A stretch of DNA of 64,000 bases, taken from Hymenobacter ginkgonis. GTDB taxonomy: Bacteria > Bacteroidota > Bacteroidia > Cytophagales > Hymenobacteraceae. Shown here piece by piece: positions 33,269 to 41,411 of this stretch. The stretch is taken from positions 124,001-188,000 of the forward strand of contig NZ_WQKZ01000006.1 of NCBI RefSeq assembly GCF_009755225.1, read 5' to 3'. Both the position numbers and the translations under genes were made by a program. The notes below the pieces were generated by a model that was given only the letters and a program-made list of their open reading frames with translations, was not told the origin of the DNA and did not search any database. Positions within the stretch are counted from its first letter, which is position 1. Each line of letters begins with the position of its first letter.

Positions 33269-33787
33269 TTAGCTGGCTAGCGCCAGTAGCCCAGGCAGGT
33301 CGAGAGCGTGGGTGTACATAGTAAATTCGCCGGTGGGCGTGGTGGGCCAGTCGGCGCGGGGGCGGTCCCAATACAGCTCTAGGCCGTTGCCGTCGGGGTC
33401 GTCGAGGTAAATCGCCTCGCTCACGCCGTGGTCGGAGGCGCCCCGCAGGGGGTAGCCCGCATCGAGCAAGCGCTTCACGATGGCTGCCAACTCGGGCCGC
33501 GTGGCGTACAAAATAGCCACGTGGTAGAGGCCCGCTACCCCCTGGCGCTGCGCCGGGCGCCCACCCTCGCTGTGCCAGGTATTGAGCCCAATGTGGTGGT
33601 GGTAGCCCCCGGCCGATAAAAATGCCGCCTGCCCACCCGCCAGCAGCATCACCTCAAAACCTAGCAGGCCGTGGTAAAAAGCGAGCGCCCGCTGCAAGTC
33701 CGTGACTTGCAAATGGACGTGGCCGATGCTGGTGCCCGCCGGGGCAATGTACGGCGCAAGGGAGGGAGTAGGGGCAGTAGGGTTCAT
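33269..33787 (-). CDS. VOC-family protein, CatE-like extradiol dioxygenase fold
   Basis: A 172-residue vicinal-oxygen-chelate protein with two beta-alpha-beta-beta-beta modules. Metal-ligand candidates are His in GHVHLQV (~24), His in GGYHHHIGLNTW (~70) and Glu in DDPDGNGLELYWDRP (~145). The sequence resembles the first half of CatE/YfiE-type catechol-2,3-dioxygenases, but such short proteins often have other VOC chemistry. Start at 33787 lies 24 bp downstream of a TACTTTTG promoter box. Confidence 0.85.
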   Translation of the reverse strand: MNPTAPTPSLAPYIAPAGTSIGHVHLQVTDLQRALAFYHGLLGFEVMLLAGGQAAFLSAGGYHHHIGLNTWHSEGGRPAQRQGVAGLYHVAILYATRPELAAIVKRLLDAGYPLRGASDHGVSEAIYLDDPDGNGLELYWDRPRADWPTTPTGEFTMYTHALDLPGLLALAS

Positions 33788-33811
33788 GAGTACGAGCGCA
33801 AAGTGTAGTTG

Positions 33812-33819
33812 CAAAAGTA
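33812..33819 (-). promoter_or_regulatory. -7 box (TACTTTTG) of the VOC gene
   Basis: Exact TAnnTTTG on the minus strand, 24 bp before the ATG at 33787. Confidence 0.5.
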
Positions 33820-33844
33820 ATGTACCTACATTGATTAGCAAGCC

Positions 33845-33876
33845 AAAAAAATAGCCCTGCCCAATCGGCCGGGCTA
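33845..33876 (-). terminator. Terminator of the DUF1573 gene
   Basis: On the minus strand TAGCCC and GGGCTA flank a 13-nt loop and run into ATTTTTTT. A small CACGCC/GGCGTG hairpin precedes it. Confidence 0.7.
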
Positions 33877-33909
33877 CCCCCTTGCCACGCCAAAGGCGTG
33901 AAGTTTTTG

Positions 33910-34680
33910 TTATTTAAACGGCACCGACGACCCGCTTTCCTTCACCAGGCTCGTGGGCACTAGGTCCTTCACCACGTTGGCTTTGAGCGTCAGCTTGGTA
34001 TCGCCGTGCAGGTCATTAGAGGAGATTTTGACTTCTTCGGCCGCCGCGCCCACGGTGCGCTGCGCATACACCAGCTCGACTACTACGCTTTGGCCAGGCT
34101 TGATGGGGGCGGGCGCCGCCCGGTAGCCCACGCAGTAGCACGGTGATGACAGCGTGCTCAGCACCAAATCCTTAGGCCCGTTATTGCGCACGCCGATGCG
34201 GGCTATTGACTGCTGCCCGACCTCGATACGGCCAAAATCGTAGCTGCTGCGCTCGAGCACCAGCCGGGGCGAGGCCGCCAGCTGGGCGGGGGTAAGCGTA
34301 GCGCGCAGCTCCTCTTTAGTAAGCACTGTGCCCTTGAGGCTGAGTATTTTGTTGCTGTCAGTAGCGTTGCTCATTACCGTTACGGTTTTGGCAAACACGC
34401 CGGGGCGGCCCGCACTATTATACACAGCTTTAATAACGCCCGATTTGCCGGGCATCACCGGAGCTTTGGTCCACTCGGGGGTGGTGCAGCCGCAGCTCGC
34501 CTGCGCACTGGCAATGACGATGGGCTGGTTGCCAGTGTTTTTAAATTTAAACTCGTAGGTCGCCATCGTGCCTTCGGGCACCTTGCCAAAATCGTGGTCG
34601 GTGCTCTCAAACGTGAGCACACCCTGGGCACGGGCTGCCAAAGCCAACAAGCAGAAAACGAGGGTAGAAGCGAAGCGCAT
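33910..34680 (-). CDS. Secreted protein with two DUF1573 domains
   Basis: A 256-residue protein with signal peptide (RFASTLVFCLLALAARA, cut before QGVL); ATG at 34680 chosen for that reason. The first DUF1573 domain (~20-120) contains the hallmark DHDFGKVPEG, YEFKFKNTGNQPIVI and SCGCTTPEW. The second (~140-235) repeats it in weaker form (YDFGRIEVGQQ, SPCYCVGY). DUF1573 is an Ig-like domain common in Bacteroidota secreted and periplasmic proteins; function is unknown. It is divergent from the E1 dehydrogenase gene, with promoter boxes for both within 30 bp. Confidence 0.9.
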   Translation of the reverse strand: MRFASTLVFCLLALAARAQGVLTFESTDHDFGKVPEGTMATYEFKFKNTGNQPIVIASAQASCGCTTPEWTKAPVMPGKSGVIKAVYNSAGRPGVFAKTVTVMSNATDSNKILSLKGTVLTKEELRATLTPAQLAASPRLVLERSSYDFGRIEVGQQSIARIGVRNNGPKDLVLSTLSSPCYCVGYRAAPAPIKPGQSVVVELVYAQRTVGAAAEEVKISSNDLHGDTKLTLKANVVKDLVPTSLVKESGSSVPFK

Positions 34681-34795
34681 AGTGAGGGCGCCCGGCCGCA
34701 GCCAGGCCAATAAGTTGAACAAAGGCCGCCCACCAGTTGCTGTAAAGGAGCGCAAGCTGCCCCCAGCCAGCGTGGGCCTTCCTAGCAAATATACA

Positions 34796-34803
34796 GCCCG
34801 CCC
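34796..34803 (-). promoter_or_regulatory. -7 box (TATATTTG) directed at the DUF1573 gene
   Basis: Exact TAnnTTTG on the minus strand, 115 bp upstream of the DUF1573 start and 13 bp from the opposing E1 box. Confidence 0.45.
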
Positions 34804-34816
34804 CCGGCCCATTTCG

Positions 34817-34824
34817 TAGATTTG
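34817..34824 (+). promoter_or_regulatory. -7 box (TAGATTTG) of the E1 dehydrogenase gene
   Basis: Exact TAnnTTTG, 46 bp before the ATG at 34871, back-to-back with the divergent box at 34796-34803. Confidence 0.5.
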
Positions 34825-34870
34825 TACTACCCTTCTTCCATCCCACCCGCCCACTCCAACTCCAGTCGTT

Positions 34871-37297
34871 ATGTCCGTGCCCTTGCTTGCTGCTACCGAA
34901 GCCCCGGCCCTCCTTGCACTTTCCAAAGCCGATATCCTCGACGATTACCGCCTGGGCTGGGAAAGTCGCCACGCCTCGCTGGCGGGCCGCCGCGAGGTAT
35001 TTATGGGCAAGGCCAAATTTGGTATTTTCGGCGATGGCAAAGAGCTTCCGCAGCTCGCCATGGCGCGCGCCTTCAAGGCCGGTGATTTCCGAGCTGGCTA
35101 CTACCGCGACCAAACCTTTATGGTGGCCGCCGGCGAGCTAACCTGGGAGCAGTACTTCGCCCAGCTCTACGCCCACCCCGACCCCGAGGCCGACCCCGCC
35201 ACCGCTGGCCGCTGCATGAACGGCCACTTTGCTACCCGCCTACTCGACGAGGACGGCCACTTCAAGCCCCAGACGTCGAGCAAAAACTCGTCGGCCGATA
35301 TTTCGCCCACCGCCGGCCAAATGCCGCGCCTCGTGGGCCTGGCCTACGCCAGCAAGCTGTACCGCCAAAACCCCGAGCTGCATCCGTTTAGCGACTTTTC
35401 GGTAAACGGCAACGAAGTGGCGTTTGGCACCATCGGCAACGCCAGCACGTCAGAAGGCATGTTTTTCGAGGCCCTGAACGCGGCCGGCGTGCTCCAGATT
35501 CCGCTGCTGATTTCGGTGTGGGACGACCACTACGGCATCTCGGTGCCCGCCGAGTACCAGACGACCAAGCAAAGCATTTCGGCCCTTATGGCCGGCTTGC
35601 AGCGCGAGGGCGAAGGCCAGGACGGCTTCGAGATTTACGTGGTGCGCGGCTGGGATTATCCTACCCTGCTCGATACCTACCAGCGTGCTGCGGCCGTGTG
35701 CCGCGAGCAGCATGTGCCCGTGCTGCTGCACGTGACGGAGGTGACGCAGCCCCAGGGCCACAGCACCAGCGGCTCGCACGAGCGCTACAAGCCCAAGGCC
35801 CGCCTGAGCTGGGAGGAAGAGCACGACTGCCTGACCAAGATGCGCGAGTGGCTGCTCACCGAAGGCATCGCGGGCGAAGACGAGCTGGCTCAAATCGAAA
35901 AAAACGCGGCCGCTACCATCAAGCAGGCCCGCACGGCCGCGTGGGCCGCGTTTTTCAATCCTATTCAGCAGGAGCGCGAAGAAGCTCTGGTAGTCCTCAA
36001 TCAACTGGTGGCCGACAACGGCGCCGAAAACCAGTTGGCCGAATTGGTCAAAGGTCTGCAAACCAACGTGACACCCATTCGGGCCGACATTGTGCGGACG
36101 TTGCGCAAGGCCCTGCGCGCTGTGCGCGGCAACAAGCCCACTGCCGGCCGCCGCGCTACTCAGCGCCTGCTCGAAGAGTGCCTGGCCAATAGCTCCGATT
36201 ACTACAATTCCTACCTGTTCAGCCAAAGCGAAGAGGCTGTGGGCAACATCGAAGAAGTGCCGGTAGAATATGCCGCCGACGCGCCGCAGGTAGACGGTCG
36301 CGAGGTGCTGCAAGCGTGCTTCACGGCCAACTTTGAGCGCGACCCGCGCATCTTCGCCATTGGCGAGGATGTGGGCCAGATTGGCGACGTTAACCAGGCA
36401 TTTGCGGGCTTGCAGGAGAAGTTCGGCGAGCTACGCGTGACTGATACTGGCATTCGCGAGTGCACCATTATTGGGCAGGGAATCGGCGCGGCGCTGCGTG
36501 GCTTGCGCCCCATCACCGAGATTCAATACCTTGATTACCTGCTGTATGCCATTCAGCCGCTAAGCGATGACCTCGCCTGCCTGCAATACCGCACCAAAGG
36601 CGGCCAGAAGGCGCCGCTCATCGTGCGCACCCGCGGGCACCGCCTGGAGGGCGTGTGGCACTCGGGTTCGCCCATTCAGATGATACTGGGCGCCATTCGG
36701 GGGATGCACCTGTGCGTGCCGCGCGACATGACGCAGGCGGCGGGCTTCTACAACACGCTGCTGCGTAGCGATGAGCCCGCGCTGGTGATTGAGTGCTTGA
36801 ACGGCTACCGCCTCAAGGAAAAGCTGCCCACCAACGTGGGCGAGTTTACCCTACCCCTCGGCCAGCCCGAGGTGCTGCGCGAAGGCGCTGATATTACGCT
36901 CGTTACTTACGGTTCGATGTGCCGCATCGTGCTTGATGCAGCCAAGCAGCTGGCCGAAGTCGGCATCTCGGCCGAAGTGATTGACGTGCAAACGCTGCTG
37001 CCCTTCGACACCGACCAGCTCATCGCCGATAGCTTGCGTAAAACCGGCCGCGTCGTATTTGCCGACGAGGACGTGCCCGGTGGTGCCACGGCCTATATGA
37101 TGCAGCAAGTACTTGATAACCAAAATGCTTATCAATTGCTCGACTCGGCCCCGCGCTGCCTCACGGCGCAGGCCCACCGCCCGCCCTACGGCTCCGATGG
37201 CGACTACTTCTCGAAGCCCAACGTGGAGGACTTGTTCGACCTGGTGTACGAAATGATGCGCGAAGTAGAGCCCGCCAAGTACCCGGCCATCTACTAA
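34871..37297 (+). CDS. Fused E1 alpha-beta component of a 2-oxoacid dehydrogenase
   Basis: A single 808-residue chain joining both E1 subunits. Residues ~20-410 are E1-alpha: GYYRDQTFM, FGTIGNASTSEGMFFEALNAA and WDDHYGISVPAEYQT (TPP and magnesium site). Residues ~460-808 are E1-beta: IFAIGEDVGQIGDV, VTDTGIRECTIIGQGIGAAL, TEIQYLDYLLYAIQPL and VIDVQTLLPFDTDQL. The enzyme decarboxylates pyruvate or branched-chain 2-oxo acids with TPP and passes the acyl group to lipoyl-E2. The fused form is common in Bacteroidota and is usually annotated as branched-chain or pyruvate dehydrogenase E1. No E2 or E3 gene is adjacent. Confidence 0.92.
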   Translation: MSVPLLAATEAPALLALSKADILDDYRLGWESRHASLAGRREVFMGKAKFGIFGDGKELPQLAMARAFKAGDFRAGYYRDQTFMVAAGELTWEQYFAQLYAHPDPEADPATAGRCMNGHFATRLLDEDGHFKPQTSSKNSSADISPTAGQMPRLVGLAYASKLYRQNPELHPFSDFSVNGNEVAFGTIGNASTSEGMFFEALNAAGVLQIPLLISVWDDHYGISVPAEYQTTKQSISALMAGLQREGEGQDGFEIYVVRGWDYPTLLDTYQRAAAVCREQHVPVLLHVTEVTQPQGHSTSGSHERYKPKARLSWEEEHDCLTKMREWLLTEGIAGEDELAQIEKNAAATIKQARTAAWAAFFNPIQQEREEALVVLNQLVADNGAENQLAELVKGLQTNVTPIRADIVRTLRKALRAVRGNKPTAGRRATQRLLEECLANSSDYYNSYLFSQSEEAVGNIEEVPVEYAADAPQVDGREVLQACFTANFERDPRIFAIGEDVGQIGDVNQAFAGLQEKFGELRVTDTGIRECTIIGQGIGAALRGLRPITEIQYLDYLLYAIQPLSDDLACLQYRTKGGQKAPLIVRTRGHRLEGVWHSGSPIQMILGAIRGMHLCVPRDMTQAAGFYNTLLRSDEPALVIECLNGYRLKEKLPTNVGEFTLPLGQPEVLREGADITLVTYGSMCRIVLDAAKQLAEVGISAEVIDVQTLLPFDTDQLIADSLRKTGRVVFADEDVPGGATAYMMQQVLDNQNAYQLLDSAPRCLTAQAHRPPYGSDGDYFSKPNVEDLFDLVYEMMREVEPAKYPAIY

Positions 37298-37298
37298 T

Positions 37299-37348
37299 AA
37301 AAAGCGGGGGTAGGGGAGGCGCCGTGCCATTCCCTACCCCCACTTTTT
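37299..37348. terminator. Bidirectional terminator built from the GGGGGTAGGG motif
   Basis: AAAAGCGGGGGTAGGG pairs with CCCTACCCCCACTTTT with one internal mismatch, directly after the E1 stop codon and before the convergent lipoprotein gene. The stem is made of the octamer that is over-represented throughout the window. Confidence 0.8.
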
Positions 37349-37364
37349 AAATTGACCGCTTGGC

Positions 37365-37943
37365 CTAGCGCGGTTTGATAACGATGCTGTCGGTGGTAAT
37401 GACATTGCTGACGTGCAGCGCGCGGTCGGCAATGCTGACGCGGAACCGGACGGTTTGGCCCGCGGTGAACACGTCGCCGTAGCCGAAGTTGATGTTGCGC
37501 GTGAGCGTACCCTTAATAGGAGCGCTTTTGTTGTCGGTCAGGCTGGTGATGCGGTCGAAGGTGCCGTAGTAGCCGCCGCGCACGTACGCCGTATTGCCCG
37601 CCAGGCTGTCGATGGTTGCCAGCGATTGGTACTTGTTGCCTACTTTCAGGAGTGGCTCGATGAAGTAGTTCTTGCTAAAACGGCTCGGAAACGTATACTG
37701 CGGCAGCTTTTGGTCGGCCGCACTCAGGCCCAGGTCGCCGTCGCCGTCCTGGTAGCGAATGGTAATCAAGACCGAATCAACGGGCTGGCCGCCCGAAACT
37801 TTCGGCGCCACCCGAATCGGATTGATACTCGCAAACTCAATAACGGGCGTCGACGAGTACGTCGGCTCGCTCAGGCAACTGCTCAAGCCACTGGCCAGCA
37901 GGCCCAGGCCACCCATTGTTAGTGTAAGTCGAAACAGATTCAT
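37365..37943 (-). CDS. Bacteroidota lipoprotein of unknown function
   Basis: A 192-residue protein whose ATG at 37943 starts a lipoprotein signal (NLFRLTLTMGGLGLLASGLSSC) with lipobox cysteine at about residue 22. The mature part is predicted beta-rich with one Ca-loop-like YQDGDGDLGLS segment found in many Bacteroidota envelope lipoproteins. No enzyme motif is seen. Divergent from the LuxE-like gene. Confidence 0.8.
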   Translation of the reverse strand: MNLFRLTLTMGGLGLLASGLSSCLSEPTYSSTPVIEFASINPIRVAPKVSGGQPVDSVLITIRYQDGDGDLGLSAADQKLPQYTFPSRFSKNYFIEPLLKVGNKYQSLATIDSLAGNTAYVRGGYYGTFDRITSLTDNKSAPIKGTLTRNINFGYGDVFTAGQTVRFRVSIADRALHVSNVITTDSIVIKPR

Positions 37944-38056
37944 AACCAAGATTTAAGGATGCTACCCCCGCCGATAGCCGAAGCCGAAGATACGCCAGCA
38001 CACAACGTTGTGCCCCCTCCGGTTGTTGTGAACCCTGCTAACCCTTGTGGCACCCT

Positions 38057-39058
38057 ATGAGTTTCCGCGCCGATTACCTCCACTCCCTACCCCTCGTCAC
38101 GGCGGCCACGGCCGATGCCGCGGCCCTGCGCCTGTTTCAGTACCAAGCCGTGGCCTGCCCACCCTATACCGCTTATTTGGCGGCGCTCGGCTGCCAGCCG
38201 GCCCGTGTGGCGCGGGCCGTGGACATTCCGTTTCTACCCATCGAGTTTTTCAAAACCCACGAAGTCCGCACCGACCCCGGCGAGTGGCAGCCGCAGGAGG
38301 TATTTCGCAGCAGCGGCACCACCATGCAGCAGCGCAGCCGCCACCTTGTGCGCGACCCAGCGCTGTACCGTGCCAACGCGGCGGCCATCTTTGAAACGGC
38401 ATACGGGCCGCTGACCGACTGGATTTTCTTGGCCCTGCTACCCTCTTATTTGGAGCAAGGTGAGTCGTCGCTGGTAGCGATGGTGGCCGATTTTGCCCAG
38501 CGCTCGGGGCAAGCGCAGCCAGCATTTTTCCTGCGCGACCACGCCGGGCTGGTGCAAGCCCTGGGCGAAGCCAAAGCCCAGGCTGGCCGCCGCGTCATGC
38601 TCTTTGGCGTTACGTACGCGCTGCTCGACCTCGCCGCCGAATACGGGGGTAGGGCTGAATTACAAGGCATTACCATCCTCGAAACCGGCGGCATGAAAGG
38701 TCGCCGCCGCGAAATGATTCGCGAAGAATTGCACCAAGAATTGCAGCAAGCCTTCGGCCCGGCGCCCATTCACTCGGAGTATGGCATGACCGAGCTGCTG
38801 AGCCAGGCATACTCGCCGGGTGAGGGACTATTTTACTGCCCGCCGCAGCTGCGCGTGCTGCTGCGCGACCCTGCCGACCCGTTTTCGGTAGCCGAAAACC
38901 GGGCCGACGGTGCCATCAACGTCATCGACCTAGCCAACGTCGATAGCTGCGCTTTTATCGAAACCAAGGACCTCGCCCGCATGCACCCCGACGGCTCGTT
39001 TGAGGTGCTGGGGCGCATGGATAACTCCGATATTCGGGGATGCAGCCAACTGGTGTAG
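38057..39058 (+). CDS. LuxE/PaaK-like acyl-protein synthetase family protein
   Basis: A 333-residue adenylate-forming enzyme of the LuxE branch. ATG at 38057 (MSFRADYLHSL). The ATP-binding loop is EVFRSSGTTMQQRSRH; further motifs are ILETGGMKGRRREMIREEL, IHSEYGMTELLSQAYS and FIETKDLARMHPDGSFEVLGRMDNSDIRGCSQLV. LuxE activates fatty acids for bioluminescence; in Bacteroidota, homologues are non-luminescent and of unknown role, possibly acyl activation for cell-surface or secondary metabolites. Stand-alone gene followed by a palindrome. Confidence 0.83.
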   Translation: MSFRADYLHSLPLVTAATADAAALRLFQYQAVACPPYTAYLAALGCQPARVARAVDIPFLPIEFFKTHEVRTDPGEWQPQEVFRSSGTTMQQRSRHLVRDPALYRANAAAIFETAYGPLTDWIFLALLPSYLEQGESSLVAMVADFAQRSGQAQPAFFLRDHAGLVQALGEAKAQAGRRVMLFGVTYALLDLAAEYGGRAELQGITILETGGMKGRRREMIREELHQELQQAFGPAPIHSEYGMTELLSQAYSPGEGLFYCPPQLRVLLRDPADPFSVAENRADGAINVIDLANVDSCAFIETKDLARMHPDGSFEVLGRMDNSDIRGCSQLV

Positions 39059-39093
39059 TTGCTAAATTATTCTCCTTGCTCATACTATCCTAA

Positions 39094-39149
39094 CCCTACC
39101 CCTACTTGTCATTGCCGCGCTTCGCTCGCAATAACAAGTAGGGGTAGGG
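39094..39149. terminator. Palindrome with perfect CCCTACCCCTACTTGT arms
   Basis: CCCTACCCCTACTTGT (39094-39109) and ACAAGTAGGGGTAGGG (39134-39149) are exact inverted repeats around GC-rich TTGCCGCGCTTCGCTCGCAA, itself partly self-complementary. It sits between two convergent genes (LuxE-like and response regulator), where a bidirectional terminator is expected, but lacks T-runs. Confidence 0.65.
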
Positions 39150-39179
39150 CTCGCAAGAATAACAGGGAGTAGGGAAAAT

Positions 39180-40349
39180 CTATTTGCCCGCAAACGCCTT
39201 GGCGTCAGCTTCTTCAATCGTGGCGTCGCTCATGATTACCAGGCGCTCGACCACGTTGCGCAACTCGCGGATGTTGCCGCGCCAGTCGAGGCCTTGGAGG
39301 TATTTGAGCGCGTCAGTCGAAATTTTCTTGGGCTTGTTGCCGTAGTCGGCGGCAATGTCCTGCAGAAACTTCTGCACCAGCTCGGGGATGTCCTCGCGGC
39401 GCTCATTCAGCGAGGGCACCTGAATGAGAATTACCGATAGGCGGTGGTACAAGTCTTCGCGGAAATTTTTGTCGGCGATTTCCTGCAGCAGGTTTTTATT
39501 AGTAGCGGCCAGCACACGCACATTTACCGAAATCTCCTTTTCGCCACCCACGCGGGTTATTTTATTTTCCTGCAAGGCGCGCAGCACCTTGGCCTGGGCC
39601 GAAAGGCTCATATCGCCAATCTCATCCAAGAAAAGCGTGCCGCCGTCGGCCTGCTCAAACTTGCCGATACGCTGCTTCACAGCCGAAGTGAACGAGCCCT
39701 TTTCGTGGCCAAAAAGCTCGCTTTCAATCAACTCTGAAGGAATAGCGGCGCAGTTTACTTCTACCAGCGGGCCATTGGCGCGCGGGCTGAGTTGGTGCAG
39801 CTGCCGCGCCACCATTTCCTTGCCCGCGCCGTTGGGGCCGGTGATGAGCACGCGCGCATCGGTGGGGGCCACTTTTTCGATGGCTTTGCGCACCGCGCCC
39901 AGCGTGGTGGAAGCGCCAATCATGTCGGAGCCGGTTTTGCCGGCAGTGGCCAGCTTCTTCTTAAGTGTCTTGGTTTCGGTTACCAACTTGCTGCGGTCGA
40001 GGGCATTGCGCACCGTCACGAGCAGGCGATTGAGGTCGGGCGGCTTGGGCAAGAAGTCGAAGGCGCCTTTCTTGGTGGCGTCCACGGCCGTTTCGATGTT
40101 GCCGTGCGCCGATACCATAATGAAGGCCGCATCGGGCGCCAGGGTGCGGGCGCGCTCCAGCACTTCGAGGCCATCCATTTTGGGCATTTTAATATCGCAG
40201 AGTACCACATCGTACTTCTGCTGAATCAATAAATCCAGCCCCGCCGGGCCGTCTTCCGCCTGGTCCACGGTGTAATCTTCAAACTCCAGAATTTCCTTGA
40301 GCGTGTTGCGAATGGATTTTTCGTCGTCAATAATGAGAATGCGGGGCAC
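39180..40349 (-). CDS. Sigma-54-type AAA+ response regulator lacking a C-terminal HTH
   Basis: A 389-residue NtrC-family protein. Residues 1-~120 are a receiver domain with phospho-acceptor D52 (LCDIKMPKMDG). The AAA+ domain follows with Walker A variant TGPNGAGKEMV, the sigma-54 contact loop as GSFTSA (usually GAFTGA), Walker B GTLFLDEIGDM, and R-finger region FREDLYHRLSVI. The protein ends at EADAKAFAGK right after the AAA+ lid, with no Fis-type DNA-binding domain. It could activate sigma-54 from solution or act without sigma-54. No cognate kinase gene is adjacent. Confidence 0.92.
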   Translation of the reverse strand: MPRILIIDDEKSIRNTLKEILEFEDYTVDQAEDGPAGLDLLIQQKYDVVLCDIKMPKMDGLEVLERARTLAPDAAFIMVSAHGNIETAVDATKKGAFDFLPKPPDLNRLLVTVRNALDRSKLVTETKTLKKKLATAGKTGSDMIGASTTLGAVRKAIEKVAPTDARVLITGPNGAGKEMVARQLHQLSPRANGPLVEVNCAAIPSELIESELFGHEKGSFTSAVKQRIGKFEQADGGTLFLDEIGDMSLSAQAKVLRALQENKITRVGGEKEISVNVRVLAATNKNLLQEIADKNFREDLYHRLSVILIQVPSLNERREDIPELVQKFLQDIAADYGNKPKKISTDALKYLQGLDWRGNIRELRNVVERLVIMSDATIEEADAKAFAGK

Positions 40350-40454
40350 GGTGGGGGAGGTATAAGTAAAAAAAGTAGGGAGTAAGAGTTGGCCACTGCG
40401 CGAGAAAAGAAGCCTTAACTTCTAATTCACAGTTTTTCAGCTCATAATTCAACT

Positions 40455-40489
40455 AAAAACGGCTGCCCTCGCCAAAACGAAAGCAGCCG
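40455..40489 (-). terminator. Terminator of rnpB
   Basis: On the minus strand CGGCTGC and GCAGCCG flank a 16-nt loop and are followed by TTTTTAG, ~11 bp after the mature RNA end. Confidence 0.85.
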
Positions 40490-40499
40490 CCTAAATTAA

Positions 40500-40894
40500 G
40501 CAATGAGCCGATAAGCCGGGTTCTGTCTGCCCCCGAGTTTCCTCCGAAGCAGCCCCACCATTTATCTAGGCCCGCCGTCGCCGACGGGCTCTAGCAACCT
40601 ACCCGCGAACCCGAGCGGGCCGCCCGGTGCCAGCTGCCCGAAGGCCGCCAACGTGTTCGCTTATTTGGTTTTGCAACCCCTGAGGTTTACCCAGCCGGCG
40701 TAGTCACCTAGCCGCTGGTGCGCTCTTACCGCACCTTTTCACCCTTACCCTTGCGGGCGGTTATTCTCTGTGGCACTGGCTGTCCTGGCCCGATTGGCCA
40801 GTCCTTCCCGTTAGGAAGCAGGGTGCCCTGCGTTGCCCGGACTTTCCTCCCCGCCCGCATTTGCGTTGGGCGCGGCGGTGGGGTGGCTCACTGC
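40500..40894 (-). ncRNA. rnpB: RNase P RNA
   Basis: Catalytic RNA of RNase P, which matures tRNA 5' ends. The minus strand contains the universal 5' block GAGGAAAGTCCGGGC and the 3' block ACAGAACCCGGCTTATCGGC. The ends close helix P1: GCAGTGAGCC at the 5' end pairs with GGCTCATTGC at the 3' end with one G-U pair, which sets the boundaries and gives ~395 nt. It has its own TACCTTTG promoter box 6 bp upstream and a strong terminator downstream. Exact termini are inferred from P1. Confidence 0.95.
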
Positions 40895-40899
40895 GGGGG

Positions 40900-40907
40900 C
40901 AAAGGTA
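40900..40907 (-). promoter_or_regulatory. -7 box (TACCTTTG) of rnpB
   Basis: Exact TAnnTTTG on the minus strand at the spacing expected for the P1-defined 5' end. It is the best-anchored promoter element of the window because the RNA end is known independently. Confidence 0.75.
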
Positions 40908-40909
40908 CG

Positions 40910-41269
40910 CTACGCGGGGGGTAGGGCCGCGGGCAGAAAATCTTGGCGCAGCGGGCTAAACGAATCGAGCAGCGCACCGGCCTGCCGGGCCACCACGCCG
41001 TGCGGCACGTTGGGCGCGGCATAAAACGAGTCGCCGGTGCGCAGCACCCGCATGTCATCGCCCACAGTCACCTCAAACTCCCCGTACTCCACGTACGAAA
41101 TCTGGCTGTGTACGTGCTGGTGCAGCGCGCCCACCGCGCCGGCTTCAAACGCTACTTTCACCAGCAGCAGGTCGTCGTTGTAGGCCACCAGGGTGCGGCG
41201 CACACCGGGGCTGGTTTCTTCCCAGCGAAGGTCAGCGGCGGGGGAAAAGGCGGGCGTGGAATAGGTCAT
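40910..41269 (-). CDS. KdgF-like cupin protein
   Basis: A 119-residue single-domain cupin. The metal-binding motif is ALHQHVHSQISYVEYGEFEVTVG (three His, one Gln) with the second cupin motif NVPHGVVARQ. The C-terminal ALLDSFSPLRQDFL is the segment I associate with KdgF, which linearises 4,5-unsaturated uronates from pectin and alginate lyases. Given pectin enzymes elsewhere in the window this role is attractive, but other small cupins share the pattern. It ends 3 bp from the rnpB promoter box. Confidence 0.7.
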   Translation of the reverse strand: MTYSTPAFSPAADLRWEETSPGVRRTLVAYNDDLLLVKVAFEAGAVGALHQHVHSQISYVEYGEFEVTVGDDMRVLRTGDSFYAAPNVPHGVVARQAGALLDSFSPLRQDFLPAALPPA

Positions 41270-41292
41270 GATTGATTGTTACTTGTTTAATT

Positions 41293-41393
41293 AAGAACGT
41301 CATGCTGAGCTGGTCGAGGCATCTCGCTCGCATCGTCTGGGTTCGTTCAATGGTGCGAGCGAGATGCTTCGACCAGCTCAGCATGACGTTCTT
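41293..41393. repeat. Large palindrome, AAGAACGTCATGCTGAGC family
   Basis: Arms 41293-41332 and 41354-41393 are nearly perfect 40-nt inverted repeats around a 21-nt centre, with AAGAACGT/ACGTTCTT ends. It lies between two minus-strand genes. Confidence 0.85.
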
Positions 41394-41411
41394 TTTTGTG
41401 AACGGCGATTG

